A stretch of 42,759 nucleotides of DNA from Bacteroidales bacterium (GTDB lineage Bacteria; Bacteroidota; Bacteroidia; Bacteroidales; UBA10428). A model generated the notes under the pieces. The model had not been told where the DNA came from. It ran no database searches and saw only the letters and a list, made by a program, of their open reading frames with translations. Below are positions 23,090 through 32,087 of the stretch, piece after piece. Each line of letters begins with the position of its first letter. Position 1 is the stretch's first letter. Position numbers and translations under genes: made by a program. The DNA is taken from positions 1 through 42,759 of the forward strand of contig JAFGEO010000148.1 of assembly GCA_016931575.1 (NCBI GenBank). The letters are read 5' to 3'.

Positions 23090-25483
23090 ATGCAATACGG
23101 ATATTTCGACGATAAAAAAAGAGAATATGTCATTGAGCGCCCCGATACGCCGGAATCATGGAGTAATTACCTGGGATCAACTGAATATGGTGCTATTATC
23201 ACCAATAATGCCGGAGGTTACAGTTTCTTCAATTCTGCAGCTGACGGTAGGTTCATGCGTTTACGCCCCAATACGATCCCGATGGACCAGCCCGGAAGAT
23301 ATATCTACCTGCACGACCGCGACAGCAGGGACTACTGGTCGGCATCATGGCAGCCGGTAGGTAAACCGCTTGATCAATATAAAACCATCACCCGGCATGG
23401 AACAGCTTATACCATCATCGAATCGCAATACAAGGGTATCGAATCGGAAACCCTGTACTTTGTCCCCCTCGGGAAACATTTTGAATGCTGGCACCTGAAG
23501 CTTAAAAATACCGGCACCGGGAAACGCTCGCTACGCATGTTCACCTATGCAGAATATACTGGGCACTGGAACCTCTGGCTTGATATTGTCAATCTTCAGT
23601 ATACCCAATATATCATGGCCATGAAGGTCGTGAATGACATCATTGACCATGGCACCAATGTTAACCTCGGCTTTAATCCGGACAAACTTGAAGAAGGTGG
23701 ACAGGGACGTCATACCTTCATGGGAGTAGCAGGAGCCAAAATTAGCGGCTACGATACCGACCGCAAGAAGTTCATTGGACCCTATCGCTCCTATCACAAT
23801 CCCCTGGTTGTTGAACAAGGTGCCTGCACCAATTCCATAGCCACCAGTGATAACGGATGCGGAACCCTGCAGGTGGACATTGAACTTGAGCCCGGCGAAG
23901 AAAAAGAACTTACCATTGTCATGGGCTTCGGTACCGCAGGGGAACACGGGAAAAAAGCTGTGGCTGAATTCAGCAGGCCCGGGAAGGTCAGCGAAGAATT
24001 CACCAGGCTCCGCGATCATTGGCATGCCCGCATTGAAGGCATGACTGTTGAAACACCCGATGCAGAGTTGAACAGCATGCTTAATATGTGGAGCCCCTAT
24101 AATTGTCTGATCACCTATGCCTGGTCAAGAGCTGCCAGTCTGGTTTATAACGGGGAACGCAACGGACTTGGTTATCGGGATACCGTTCAGGATATCCTTG
24201 GTGTGCTTCATTCAATTCCTGAAGAAGCGATCGGGCGACTGGAACTCATGATCACCGGCCAGGAATCCACCGGAGGTGCAAAGCCTGTCATTAAACCCTT
24301 CTCACATAAGCCGGGCTGGGAAGAGCCCACTGCTGAGGAAGATTACCGGTCAGACGACTGTCTTTGGCTGTTTAACACAGTTCCTGCCTACGTTAAGGAA
24401 ACCGGAAAGATAGACTTCTTCAACAAGGTCCTCCCTTACACCGACAAAGGAGAAGCCACTGTCCTGGGCCACCTGCGCAGGGCAATCGAATTCAACCTGA
24501 ACCGGATGGGGGCTCACCAACTACCCTGCGGCCTCTTTGCCGACTGGAACGACTGCCTCGAATTAGGGCATCATGGAGAATCGATCTTTGTTACTTTTCA
24601 GCTACGCTATGCGCTGAGCACATATATTGAGATCTGCCAGCTACTAGGTAAACCCGATGAGATTGAATGGGCAAACCCGCTTCTGCAGAAACTGGACAAG
24701 CATATCGAAGAATACGCCTGGGATGGAGAATGGTACCTCAGGGCCTACCGTGAAGACGGGTTTAAATTCGGCTCAAAAGAATCAGACGAGGGTAATCTTT
24801 GGCTCAACCCACAAACCTGGTCCATCATATCAGGACATGCCGATGATGAGAAAGCCGGGAAAGTTTTGCAACAGATCAGGGACAATCTTTTTACTGAATA
24901 TGGTATTATGGTCTGTAATCCCCCCTACACGGAGATGGATGAAACCGTTATCAAAGCCACCCTTTTCAATCCGGGAACCAAAGAAAACGGAGGCATCTTC
25001 TGCCACACCCAGGGTTGGGCAGTCATGGCCGAAGCCATGCATGGCAATGGTAACCAAGCCTATAAATATTACAGGGCCTATCTGCCGGCAGCCTGCAATA
25101 CCAAGGCCGAAATTCGTGAAATTGAGCCCTATGTCTATTGCCAGTCCACCCACTCCACATACAGTCCGCGCTTCGGTGCTTCACGTCTTCCCTGGCTAAG
25201 CGGTGCTGCTACCTGGGCATTCTTCTCGGCATCTCAGTATATCCTTGGGGTAAGGCCCGGGTATGATGGGCTGACCATAGATCCATGTATCCCTTCGGAC
25301 TGGGACGAAATAAAAATCAATCGCCGGTTCAGGGGTAAGATGCTAAACATCACGGTAAAAAATCCTGACGGAAAAGAAAAAGGTGTGAAAAGCCTGACAA
25401 TCAATGGAATAAAACTGGAGAGCAACTTTATCCCCGTTTCTGAAATAAAGGGAGAAAATGAAGTAATGGTTATCATGGGATAA
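23090..25483 (+). CDS. GH94 disaccharide phosphorylase (chitobiose/cellobiose phosphorylase-like), copy 1
   Basis: A 797-residue cytoplasmic enzyme (no signal peptide) of GH94, usual length ~790-820. The N-terminal beta-sandwich begins MQYGYFDD..REYVI.RPDTP.SWSNYLGS and contains NNAGGYSFF and WS.SWQPVGKPLD; the (alpha/alpha)6 catalytic domain covers ~320-720 with GLGYRDTVQDILGVLH, YRSDDCLWL, and the catalytic acid Asp485 in ADWNDCLELG; a C-terminal sheet ends KGVKSLTINGIKL...VMVIMG. GH94 enzymes cleave beta-linked disaccharides with inorganic phosphate, releasing a sugar 1-phosphate. The N-terminal sequence resembles chitobiose phosphorylase more than cellobiose phosphorylase, but specificity cannot be settled (cellobionate or laminaribiose are alternatives). 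38 bases upstream of copy 2. Confidence 0.9.
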   Translation: MQYGYFDDKKREYVIERPDTPESWSNYLGSTEYGAIITNNAGGYSFFNSAADGRFMRLRPNTIPMDQPGRYIYLHDRDSRDYWSASWQPVGKPLDQYKTITRHGTAYTIIESQYKGIESETLYFVPLGKHFECWHLKLKNTGTGKRSLRMFTYAEYTGHWNLWLDIVNLQYTQYIMAMKVVNDIIDHGTNVNLGFNPDKLEEGGQGRHTFMGVAGAKISGYDTDRKKFIGPYRSYHNPLVVEQGACTNSIATSDNGCGTLQVDIELEPGEEKELTIVMGFGTAGEHGKKAVAEFSRPGKVSEEFTRLRDHWHARIEGMTVETPDAELNSMLNMWSPYNCLITYAWSRAASLVYNGERNGLGYRDTVQDILGVLHSIPEEAIGRLELMITGQESTGGAKPVIKPFSHKPGWEEPTAEEDYRSDDCLWLFNTVPAYVKETGKIDFFNKVLPYTDKGEATVLGHLRRAIEFNLNRMGAHQLPCGLFADWNDCLELGHHGESIFVTFQLRYALSTYIEICQLLGKPDEIEWANPLLQKLDKHIEEYAWDGEWYLRAYREDGFKFGSKESDEGNLWLNPQTWSIISGHADDEKAGKVLQQIRDNLFTEYGIMVCNPPYTEMDETVIKATLFNPGTKENGGIFCHTQGWAVMAEAMHGNGNQAYKYYRAYLPAACNTKAEIREIEPYVYCQSTHSTYSPRFGASRLPWLSGAATWAFFSASQYILGVRPGYDGLTIDPCIPSDWDEIKINRRFRGKMLNITVKNPDGKEKGVKSLTINGIKLESNFIPVSEIKGENEVMVIMG

Positions 25484-25521
25484 CACAGGAATCGGAATTA
25501 TAAAACAGATAGTGAAAAATT

Positions 25522-27912
25522 ATGCAGTACGGATATTTTGATGATGCGCGAAAAGAATATGTAATTACCAGGCCCGACACGCCTAAATCATGGAGTAATT
25601 ACCTGGGATCAACCCGGTATGGTGCAATAATCACCAATAATGCAGGAGGATACAGCTTCTTTCACTCCTCCGCACAGGGCAGGTTTTTACGCTTGCGGTT
25701 TAATGCTGTACCCCTTGATCAGCCAGGCAGGTATCTCTATTTTCACGATCGTGAAAGCAGGGACTACTGGTCAGGGTCCTGGCAACCCGTTGGGAAACCC
25801 CTTGACCGGTACAAGTCAGAATGCCGGCATGGTTCAGCCTATACCATCATCAGTTCAGAATATTCAGACATTTCGAGCGAGACCCTCTATTTCGTTCCCA
25901 TGGGGAAGGATTTTGAGTGCTGGAGAGTAAGGGTGAGCAACAAAAGTAACAAGAAGAGGTCACTGAGAGCCTTTACCTACGTTGAGTTTGCATCCAACTG
26001 GAATGCACTCGACGATATGAACAACCTTCAATATACCCAGTATATAATCAAAACTGATTTTACAGACGGCATCGTTGATCATGGTTCCAATGTTTTCATT
26101 CCTGCCCAGCCCGGTAATTTCGAAGAAAAAGACCAGGCCCGGCATACCTTTATTGGTGTAGCAGGAGCAGAGGTCAGCGGATTCGACTCATGCCGTGAAG
26201 ATTTTATCGGACCCTACCGTACCTATTCAAATCCAGTCGTTGTAGAGCAGGGAGCCTGCAAGAATTCTCTTACAGAAGGGGATAACGGATGCGGGACGCT
26301 GCAAATCGACCTGGATCTCGAACCAGGGGAAACCCGCGAATTCACAATAATTCTGGGCATTGGGGAAGCCCGTAAAGAGGGTAAAGCCGCCATTGCTGAG
26401 TTCACCGCTCCCGGAAAAGTAGAGGAAGCTTTCGTAGCGCTTCGCAACTACTGGCATTCGCGGATCGAAGGGCTAAGCGCCCGGACCCCGGATCCGGACT
26501 TCAACAGCATGATCAATATGTGGAACCCCTTCAACAACCTGATCACCTATGCCTGGTCGAGGGCTGCCAGTCTGGTATACAGCGGAGAACGAGATGGGCT
26601 GGGGTACCGGGACACCGTTCAGGACATGATCGGGGTACTACACAATATTCCTGATGAAGCCGGAAAGCGCCTTGAACTTATGATTACCGGCCAGGCATCA
26701 ACGGGAGGTGCCCTGCCTGTGGTGAAGCCTTTCGCACATACCCCGGGAAAAGAAAAAGCTCCCCAGGAGTCGGAATACCGCTCCGATGATAGCCTGTGGC
26801 TCTTTAATACCGTTCCTGCTTTTGTGAAAGAAACCGGAGACCTGGAATTTTACAATAAAGTACTTCCCTATGCTGATCAGGGCGAAGCTACCGTGTTGGG
26901 GCACCTGCGCCGTGCTATCGAGTTCAACCTGGAACGAAGCGGTACACATGGTCTTCCGTGCGGACTGGCAGCCGACTGGAATGACTGCCTGGTTCTGGGA
27001 CAAAAGGGGGAAACCGTTTTTGTATCCATGCAATTGAGGTATGGGCTGAAAACTTATATCGGGATTTGTGAGATGCTCGGCAAACCTGAGGAAGTACGCT
27101 GGGCAAGCAAAGAACTTGCTGGCCTGGATGAAAACATTGAAAGACATGCCTGGGACGGAGAGTGGTACCTGCGGGCCTATCGTCACGACGGACTGAAATT
27201 TGGTTCGAAAGAAAATGAAGAAGGCAGTATTTACCTGAATCCCCAGTCCTGGTCGATACTCAGCGGCCACGCCCGGGGAGAGCGTATAGCTCAGGTGCTG
27301 GAACAAGTGGATAAATACCTGGCCACCGATTATGGAGTTGCCCTGTGTGACCCTCCTTATGAAAAAACGGAACACTCCGTTGTAAAAGCCCCCTTGTTCA
27401 ACAAGGGAATGAAGGAAAATGCAGCCATTTTCTGCCATACCCAGGGATGGATTGTCATGGCCCAAACCCTGGCAGGGAATGGTGATAAGGCTTATCAGTA
27501 TTACAGAAATTACCTTCCTTCGGCATTTAATGAGCGTGCAGAGATCCGGGAAACGGAACCCTATGTTTATGCACAATCAACGAACAGTCGCTACAACATG
27601 CGGTACGGATCCTCCAGGAACCCCTGGCTAAGCGGAACAACCACCTGGGCTTACTATGCTGCCGCTCAGTATATTCTGGGCATTCAGCCCGATTATGGCG
27701 GACTGATCATCGATCCCTGCATCCCGGCAGCCTGGAAAGGCTTTACAGCCGAAAGAATTTTCCGGGGAAAAAAGATCAGTATCCGGGTTGAAAATCCGAA
27801 CGGCTCACAAAAAGGAGTGAAGAGTCTTGAGCTCAATGGCGAAAAACTGGAGGGGAACTACATCCCTGTCGCCAGTCTGAAAGAAGAAAACACTTGCATT
27901 GTTTTACTCTAG
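25522..27912 (+). CDS. GH94 disaccharide phosphorylase, copy 2
   Basis: A 796-residue paralog of the preceding enzyme, colinear throughout: 41 of the first 47 residues are identical and the catalytic Asp falls at the same position (Asp485 in ADWNDCLVLG). The GLGYRDTVQD, YRSDDSLWLF and WLSGTTTWAYYAAAQYILG blocks are conserved. No signal peptide, so cytoplasmic. Divergence is greatest in the loops around residues 165-215 and 275-310 and near the acceptor-side segments, which suggests that the two copies differ in acceptor or chain-length preference rather than being redundant. Same-strand, 38-base gap after copy 1, so one operon. The hybrid kinase follows 90 bases later. Confidence 0.9.
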   Translation: MQYGYFDDARKEYVITRPDTPKSWSNYLGSTRYGAIITNNAGGYSFFHSSAQGRFLRLRFNAVPLDQPGRYLYFHDRESRDYWSGSWQPVGKPLDRYKSECRHGSAYTIISSEYSDISSETLYFVPMGKDFECWRVRVSNKSNKKRSLRAFTYVEFASNWNALDDMNNLQYTQYIIKTDFTDGIVDHGSNVFIPAQPGNFEEKDQARHTFIGVAGAEVSGFDSCREDFIGPYRTYSNPVVVEQGACKNSLTEGDNGCGTLQIDLDLEPGETREFTIILGIGEARKEGKAAIAEFTAPGKVEEAFVALRNYWHSRIEGLSARTPDPDFNSMINMWNPFNNLITYAWSRAASLVYSGERDGLGYRDTVQDMIGVLHNIPDEAGKRLELMITGQASTGGALPVVKPFAHTPGKEKAPQESEYRSDDSLWLFNTVPAFVKETGDLEFYNKVLPYADQGEATVLGHLRRAIEFNLERSGTHGLPCGLAADWNDCLVLGQKGETVFVSMQLRYGLKTYIGICEMLGKPEEVRWASKELAGLDENIERHAWDGEWYLRAYRHDGLKFGSKENEEGSIYLNPQSWSILSGHARGERIAQVLEQVDKYLATDYGVALCDPPYEKTEHSVVKAPLFNKGMKENAAIFCHTQGWIVMAQTLAGNGDKAYQYYRNYLPSAFNERAEIRETEPYVYAQSTNSRYNMRYGSSRNPWLSGTTTWAYYAAAQYILGIQPDYGGLIIDPCIPAAWKGFTAERIFRGKKISIRVENPNGSQKGVKSLELNGEKLEGNYIPVASLKEENTCIVLL

Positions 27913-28002
27913 TTGGTGAAAAACTTTGCTTTGTAAACTTCACTCAAAATGATTACCTTGGGTCATATTGCCGACTCATTTGCCCGGAAGTGCATACCAA
28001 AT

Positions 28003-31000
28003 ATGACTAGAATATTCCCTTTTTTCAGTACCTGTTTGCTCTTGCTGATGCTCATTTCGGTTCCTGAATCGGATGCTCAGAATAAGCAATACATGTTCAC
28101 CAATGTGAATAAGGAGAAGGGTTTGTCTCATAATAAGGTTACCTGCTTTCACAGGGATCAGAAGGGTTTCATCTGGATTGGAACTGACGATGGCCTGAAT
28201 CGTTACGATGGATATGACTTCAAGACCTTCAGCCATGATCCGGATGATCCCGGATCACTTCGCAGTTCGGAAATCAGCTTCCTGACAGAAGATCATCTTG
28301 GACGTATCTGGGTAGGTGCGGGAATAAACCTGGACATACTCGATCCGGAAACGGAAAAGATCATTCATGCGGATACCATTTTTAACGGGAAGTTAAGTTT
28401 CGAACCAAATACCCGATGGGATCTTCATTGTGATAAGTATGAAAATTACTGGTTCAATAGTTCGTTTCAGGGTTTATTCCGGTATTACATTGAACAGGAC
28501 TCCCTGGTAAAGCTGCTGAATTCGGACAATGTAGTCTATTTCAACCAGGCCTACAGGATTTGCAGTATTGCTGAAGATTCAAACGGAGATATCTGGGCAA
28601 TTGACAACAGGGGCCTTATTCAAAAAATTGAAAACCAGACAAACAGGATTGTCGACAGCATCCGTATCACACCTACTATCGATAATGATTTCAGTCTGTT
28701 TATTGATAGCGATGACGATCTCTGGATTTATGACCTGAATAATCCTTTTGGAATTATCTATATAGCTTTTCAAAGTCGTGAAATTTATCATCTGAACACC
28801 CAATCAGCGAAATGCACCCTTAGCAGCGAAGCTGTTACAGGATGTCTTGAGAACGACCCTGGAGAAATCTGGATTTTAACAGATCATGGTGGCCTCAACA
28901 TCATTAACAAAAGTGACTTCAGTGTCCGCTACATCAAACATGATCCGCTCAATAACAGGAGTATCGTCGACAATGTAGTGATAGCATCCTATAAAGATGA
29001 AACAGGAATTATCTGGCTGGGGACCTACAAGGCCGGGTTCAGCTATTATCATGACGAAATGTTTCATTTCCCCCACTATAAAATAAAGCTCGATAAAGAT
29101 GCCCCACCTGAGATCAATGACATTGATAATTTTGCAGAAGATAAAAAAGGTAACCTCTGGATTGCCACTAATGGAGGCGGTCTGATCTATCTCGACAGGG
29201 CAACCGGCAGGTATACCCGGTATCATCATGATCCAAATGATCCCAATAGCATCAGTGCTGACGTTATCGTCGGGCTGACTATCGATAGCAGGGGCAATTT
29301 GTGGGTAGGTACCTATCTTGGCGGAATGAATCTCTTCGACGGGAAAAAATTTACTCGCTTTAATAATGACAGTGGCAATCCGCACAGCCTTACAGATAGC
29401 AGGATTTGGGATATACATGAGGACAGGGACGGAAATATGTGGATTGTCACCCTGATGGGCGGGGTGAATGTGATGGATCCTGATACAAAAAAGGTGACCG
29501 AAGTATTTCAGTGGGATAGCGATTCTTCGATTCGCTCCACCATTGTACTGACAATAATAGAGGATCGCACCGGCCTTCTATGGTTTGCCACGGTTGACGG
29601 GATCAGATCCTATAACAGGGAAACCCGAAAATTTGAGTATTACGAGAATGTCCCGGCTGACCCTACATCACTTAGTAACAACTGGACATTTGAAATCTTC
29701 GAAGATTCCCGCGGCCTGATTTGGGCCGGAACAAGCAGCGGCCTGAACCTGCTAAACCGGGAAACAGGTAAGTTTCAGCGATTTTACAAGAAAGATGGCC
29801 TGCCCTCCGACCGTATCCTGAATGTACTTGAAGACCACGACTCTACAATGTGGATCAGTACGCCGGATGGTATTTCAAGGGGCGAAGTAAGCTATAATAA
29901 AAAAACAAAACTCTATAAGTGTAAATTCACGAACTATGACCGGTACGACGGGTTACAGGGAAATGAATTCAATGAAAAGGCAACCCTGAGAACCTCAAAA
30001 GGGGAGATCATTTTAGGGGGCAGGAACGGATTTAACATCTTCTATCCGGACCAGATAAGACGTACCAGGGTTGAACCAAATATTCAATTCACCAATTTCT
30101 CAGTGTTCAACCGCTCACTGTCTGCCGGTGATAAACTTAACAACAGGATTCTTCTTAACGAAGATATTTCCTACACCAGTCGTATTGAACTGGATTATTC
30201 AGAGAATATGTTCACCCTTGAGTTTTCAAACCTGAGTTATTTGTATCCGGAAAGGCATCGGTACCAGTATAAACTTGAAAATTTCAACAGCGATTGGTTG
30301 GAAGCCAATAGCAAAAACCGGAGGATTAGCTATACCAACCTTGATCCCGGGACCTATATTTTTAAAGTTCGGGGATCGTATCCGGATGGAACCTGGAGTG
30401 AGAAATATAAGCAGATCATTATTGTTATCAAGCCTCCTTTCTGGAAAAAATGGTGGTTCAGGATCCTTGCCGTCCTTATCGTCCTCCTGGTCACCTCAGC
30501 ATTGTTTTACTTCCGCCTGAAGTCGCTGCGCCAACAGAAAATAATCCTTAAAAAAGCGGTGAAAGAACGCACAATCGAGCTTGAAGAGATCAACCAGGTG
30601 CTTGAAGAACGCCAGGAAGAGATCTCCCTCCAGAATGAGGAACTTGATTACCATAGGAACGAACTCCAAAAACTGGTTGATGAAAGGACTTCCGACCTGC
30701 AGAAAGCCCTCGAAAAGGCTAAGGAATCAGACCGGCTTAAATCAGCCTTCCTGGCAAATATGAGCCATGAGATCCGCACCCCTATGAATGCAATTGTCGG
30801 ATTTTCCAATTTGCTTCGGGATGATGTTATGGAAGTTGATCTGAAAAACAGCTATATCGACATCATTGAGAAAAACTGCAATGCCCTTCTGGTGATCATC
30901 AATGACATCCTTGATATTTCAACCATTGAGGCCAATCAGCTGTCCATTGCGTCAAATCCTTTTGATATCATTGACACTTTCAAGGACTTGCACGAAACCT

Positions 31001-31839
31001 ACCAGCTCCGTAAAGAAAAACTGGAAATGCGGCTTAGGCTGCCTGAAAACAGGGAGCATCTCATTATCAACCACGATGAGATCCGCATCAAACAGATCAT
31101 GCAAAACCTGATTGATAATGCACTAAAATTTACCGATCAGGGATTTATTGAGTATGCTCTTGATTATAGAAATAATGAGCTCTCCATAAGCGTACAGGAT
31201 ACCGGCATTGGCATTAATCCCAACGCCCTCAGGATGATCTTTGAACCCTTCATTAAGGCCCAGGAGAATGAAAACCGGTTTTATTCAGGAACCGGACTGG
31301 GACTGGCTATCTGCAAAAAAATCATCGACCTGATGGGAGGTGAAATTCAGGTTGAATCCGAGCCCGGACACGGTACTATCTTCCGCGTAAATATCCCGGC
31401 CGAAGAACTTGACCAAATCCTCAGCACTCCAAGCTCTGACGAGACCATAATACAAGCTGAAGGCAGCTTCGACATCCTTATTGCAGAAGATGAAGAAGCC
31501 AATTTTAAGCTTATCGGGCAAATTCTGCGTAAGACCAACGTCAGACTAACATGGGCAAAAAACGGAAAGCAGGCTATAGAATACATGAAGGAAGATCCAT
31601 ACAAGTACAGGATGATCCTGATGGATATCAAAATGCCATTGGTTAATGGTATCGATGCGTTCGAGGCCATCCGGGAGATCAACCATATCGTACCCGTTAT
31701 TGCTGTAACAGCCTATGCCAATGAAAAAGAGAAAGTTGCCCTTATGAAGAAAAAGTTTTCTGCATACATTTCAAAACCCATCAATATTAAAGACTTGGGG
31801 GATATGTTTGAAAAGTTCCTGGGCCGTAAAATTATATGA
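28003..31839 (+). CDS. Hybrid histidine kinase with periplasmic beta-propeller sensor, no DNA-binding domain
   Basis: A 1278-residue protein from the ATG at 28003, chosen because it starts a clean signal peptide (MTRIFPFFSTCLLLLML...); an in-frame ATG at 27949 adds 18 residues that spoil it. Domains: two-component regulator propeller repeats ~30-735 (repeated G.IWIGT..GLN.YD), Y_Y_Y domain ~740-805, one membrane helix ~815-838, coiled coil ~840-905, HisKA with phospho-His922 (NMSHEIRTPMN), HATPase with N box QNLIDNALKF (~1036), G1 DTGIGI (~1066) and G2 GTGLGLAI (~1097), then a receiver domain with Asp1208 and Lys1258. It resembles Bacteroides hybrid two-component sugar sensors but ends at the receiver; the AraC-type output domain is absent, so a separate phosphotransfer partner or regulator is needed. 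It probably senses the substrate of the transporter and phosphorylases. Confidence 0.9.
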   Translation: MTRIFPFFSTCLLLLMLISVPESDAQNKQYMFTNVNKEKGLSHNKVTCFHRDQKGFIWIGTDDGLNRYDGYDFKTFSHDPDDPGSLRSSEISFLTEDHLGRIWVGAGINLDILDPETEKIIHADTIFNGKLSFEPNTRWDLHCDKYENYWFNSSFQGLFRYYIEQDSLVKLLNSDNVVYFNQAYRICSIAEDSNGDIWAIDNRGLIQKIENQTNRIVDSIRITPTIDNDFSLFIDSDDDLWIYDLNNPFGIIYIAFQSREIYHLNTQSAKCTLSSEAVTGCLENDPGEIWILTDHGGLNIINKSDFSVRYIKHDPLNNRSIVDNVVIASYKDETGIIWLGTYKAGFSYYHDEMFHFPHYKIKLDKDAPPEINDIDNFAEDKKGNLWIATNGGGLIYLDRATGRYTRYHHDPNDPNSISADVIVGLTIDSRGNLWVGTYLGGMNLFDGKKFTRFNNDSGNPHSLTDSRIWDIHEDRDGNMWIVTLMGGVNVMDPDTKKVTEVFQWDSDSSIRSTIVLTIIEDRTGLLWFATVDGIRSYNRETRKFEYYENVPADPTSLSNNWTFEIFEDSRGLIWAGTSSGLNLLNRETGKFQRFYKKDGLPSDRILNVLEDHDSTMWISTPDGISRGEVSYNKKTKLYKCKFTNYDRYDGLQGNEFNEKATLRTSKGEIILGGRNGFNIFYPDQIRRTRVEPNIQFTNFSVFNRSLSAGDKLNNRILLNEDISYTSRIELDYSENMFTLEFSNLSYLYPERHRYQYKLENFNSDWLEANSKNRRISYTNLDPGTYIFKVRGSYPDGTWSEKYKQIIIVIKPPFWKKWWFRILAVLIVLLVTSALFYFRLKSLRQQKIILKKAVKERTIELEEINQVLEERQEEISLQNEELDYHRNELQKLVDERTSDLQKALEKAKESDRLKSAFLANMSHEIRTPMNAIVGFSNLLRDDVMEVDLKNSYIDIIEKNCNALLVIINDILDISTIEANQLSIASNPFDIIDTFKDLHETYQLRKEKLEMRLRLPENREHLIINHDEIRIKQIMQNLIDNALKFTDQGFIEYALDYRNNELSISVQDTGIGINPNALRMIFEPFIKAQENENRFYSGTGLGLAICKKIIDLMGGEIQVESEPGHGTIFRVNIPAEELDQILSTPSSDETIIQAEGSFDILIAEDEEANFKLIGQILRKTNVRLTWAKNGKQAIEYMKEDPYKYRMILMDIKMPLVNGIDAFEAIREINHIVPVIAVTAYANEKEKVALMKKKFSAYISKPINIKDLGDMFEKFLGRKII

Positions 31840-31844
31840 CAGTT

Positions 31845-31860
31845 CCCGGTAATTACCGGG
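31845..31860. repeat. Perfect 16-bp palindrome after the kinase gene
   Basis: CCCGGTAATTACCGGG is an exact palindrome starting six bases past the kinase stop codon. It has no T-tract, so it is not a standard intrinsic terminator; it could be an RNA-stability hairpin or a protein-binding site. The remainder of the 250-base gap to the next gene shows only a T-rich stretch near 31936 and no clear promoter. Confidence 0.7.
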
Positions 31861-32087
31861 CATGTTATTAAACGACTTAAGCCAGACTAAACAGGATTGA
31901 GGCCTGATATTCGGCTTACAGGAAAAGCGTCAGTTTTTTTATCGCTGCGAAAAAGAGCAATGTTTCTATAGAATTATGAAAGAAAAATACTCCTTATTCT
32001 ACTAAAAACAAGGCTCACAGGCAACTTTCCTGACAAATGCCACGTAACAGGGATTTTAGAATCAAACGTCACATTAAATAGTATGCT

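Noticed and set aside
26698-27576. A 292-codon open frame on the minus strand
   Set aside because: It lies wholly antisense to the second GH94 gene, has no family features, and arises from codon bias of the sense gene.
20047-31839. A classical polysaccharide utilisation locus
   Set aside because: No SusC/SusD pair, no extracellular glycoside hydrolase and no AraC-type hybrid sensor are present; only import, phosphorolysis and sensing.
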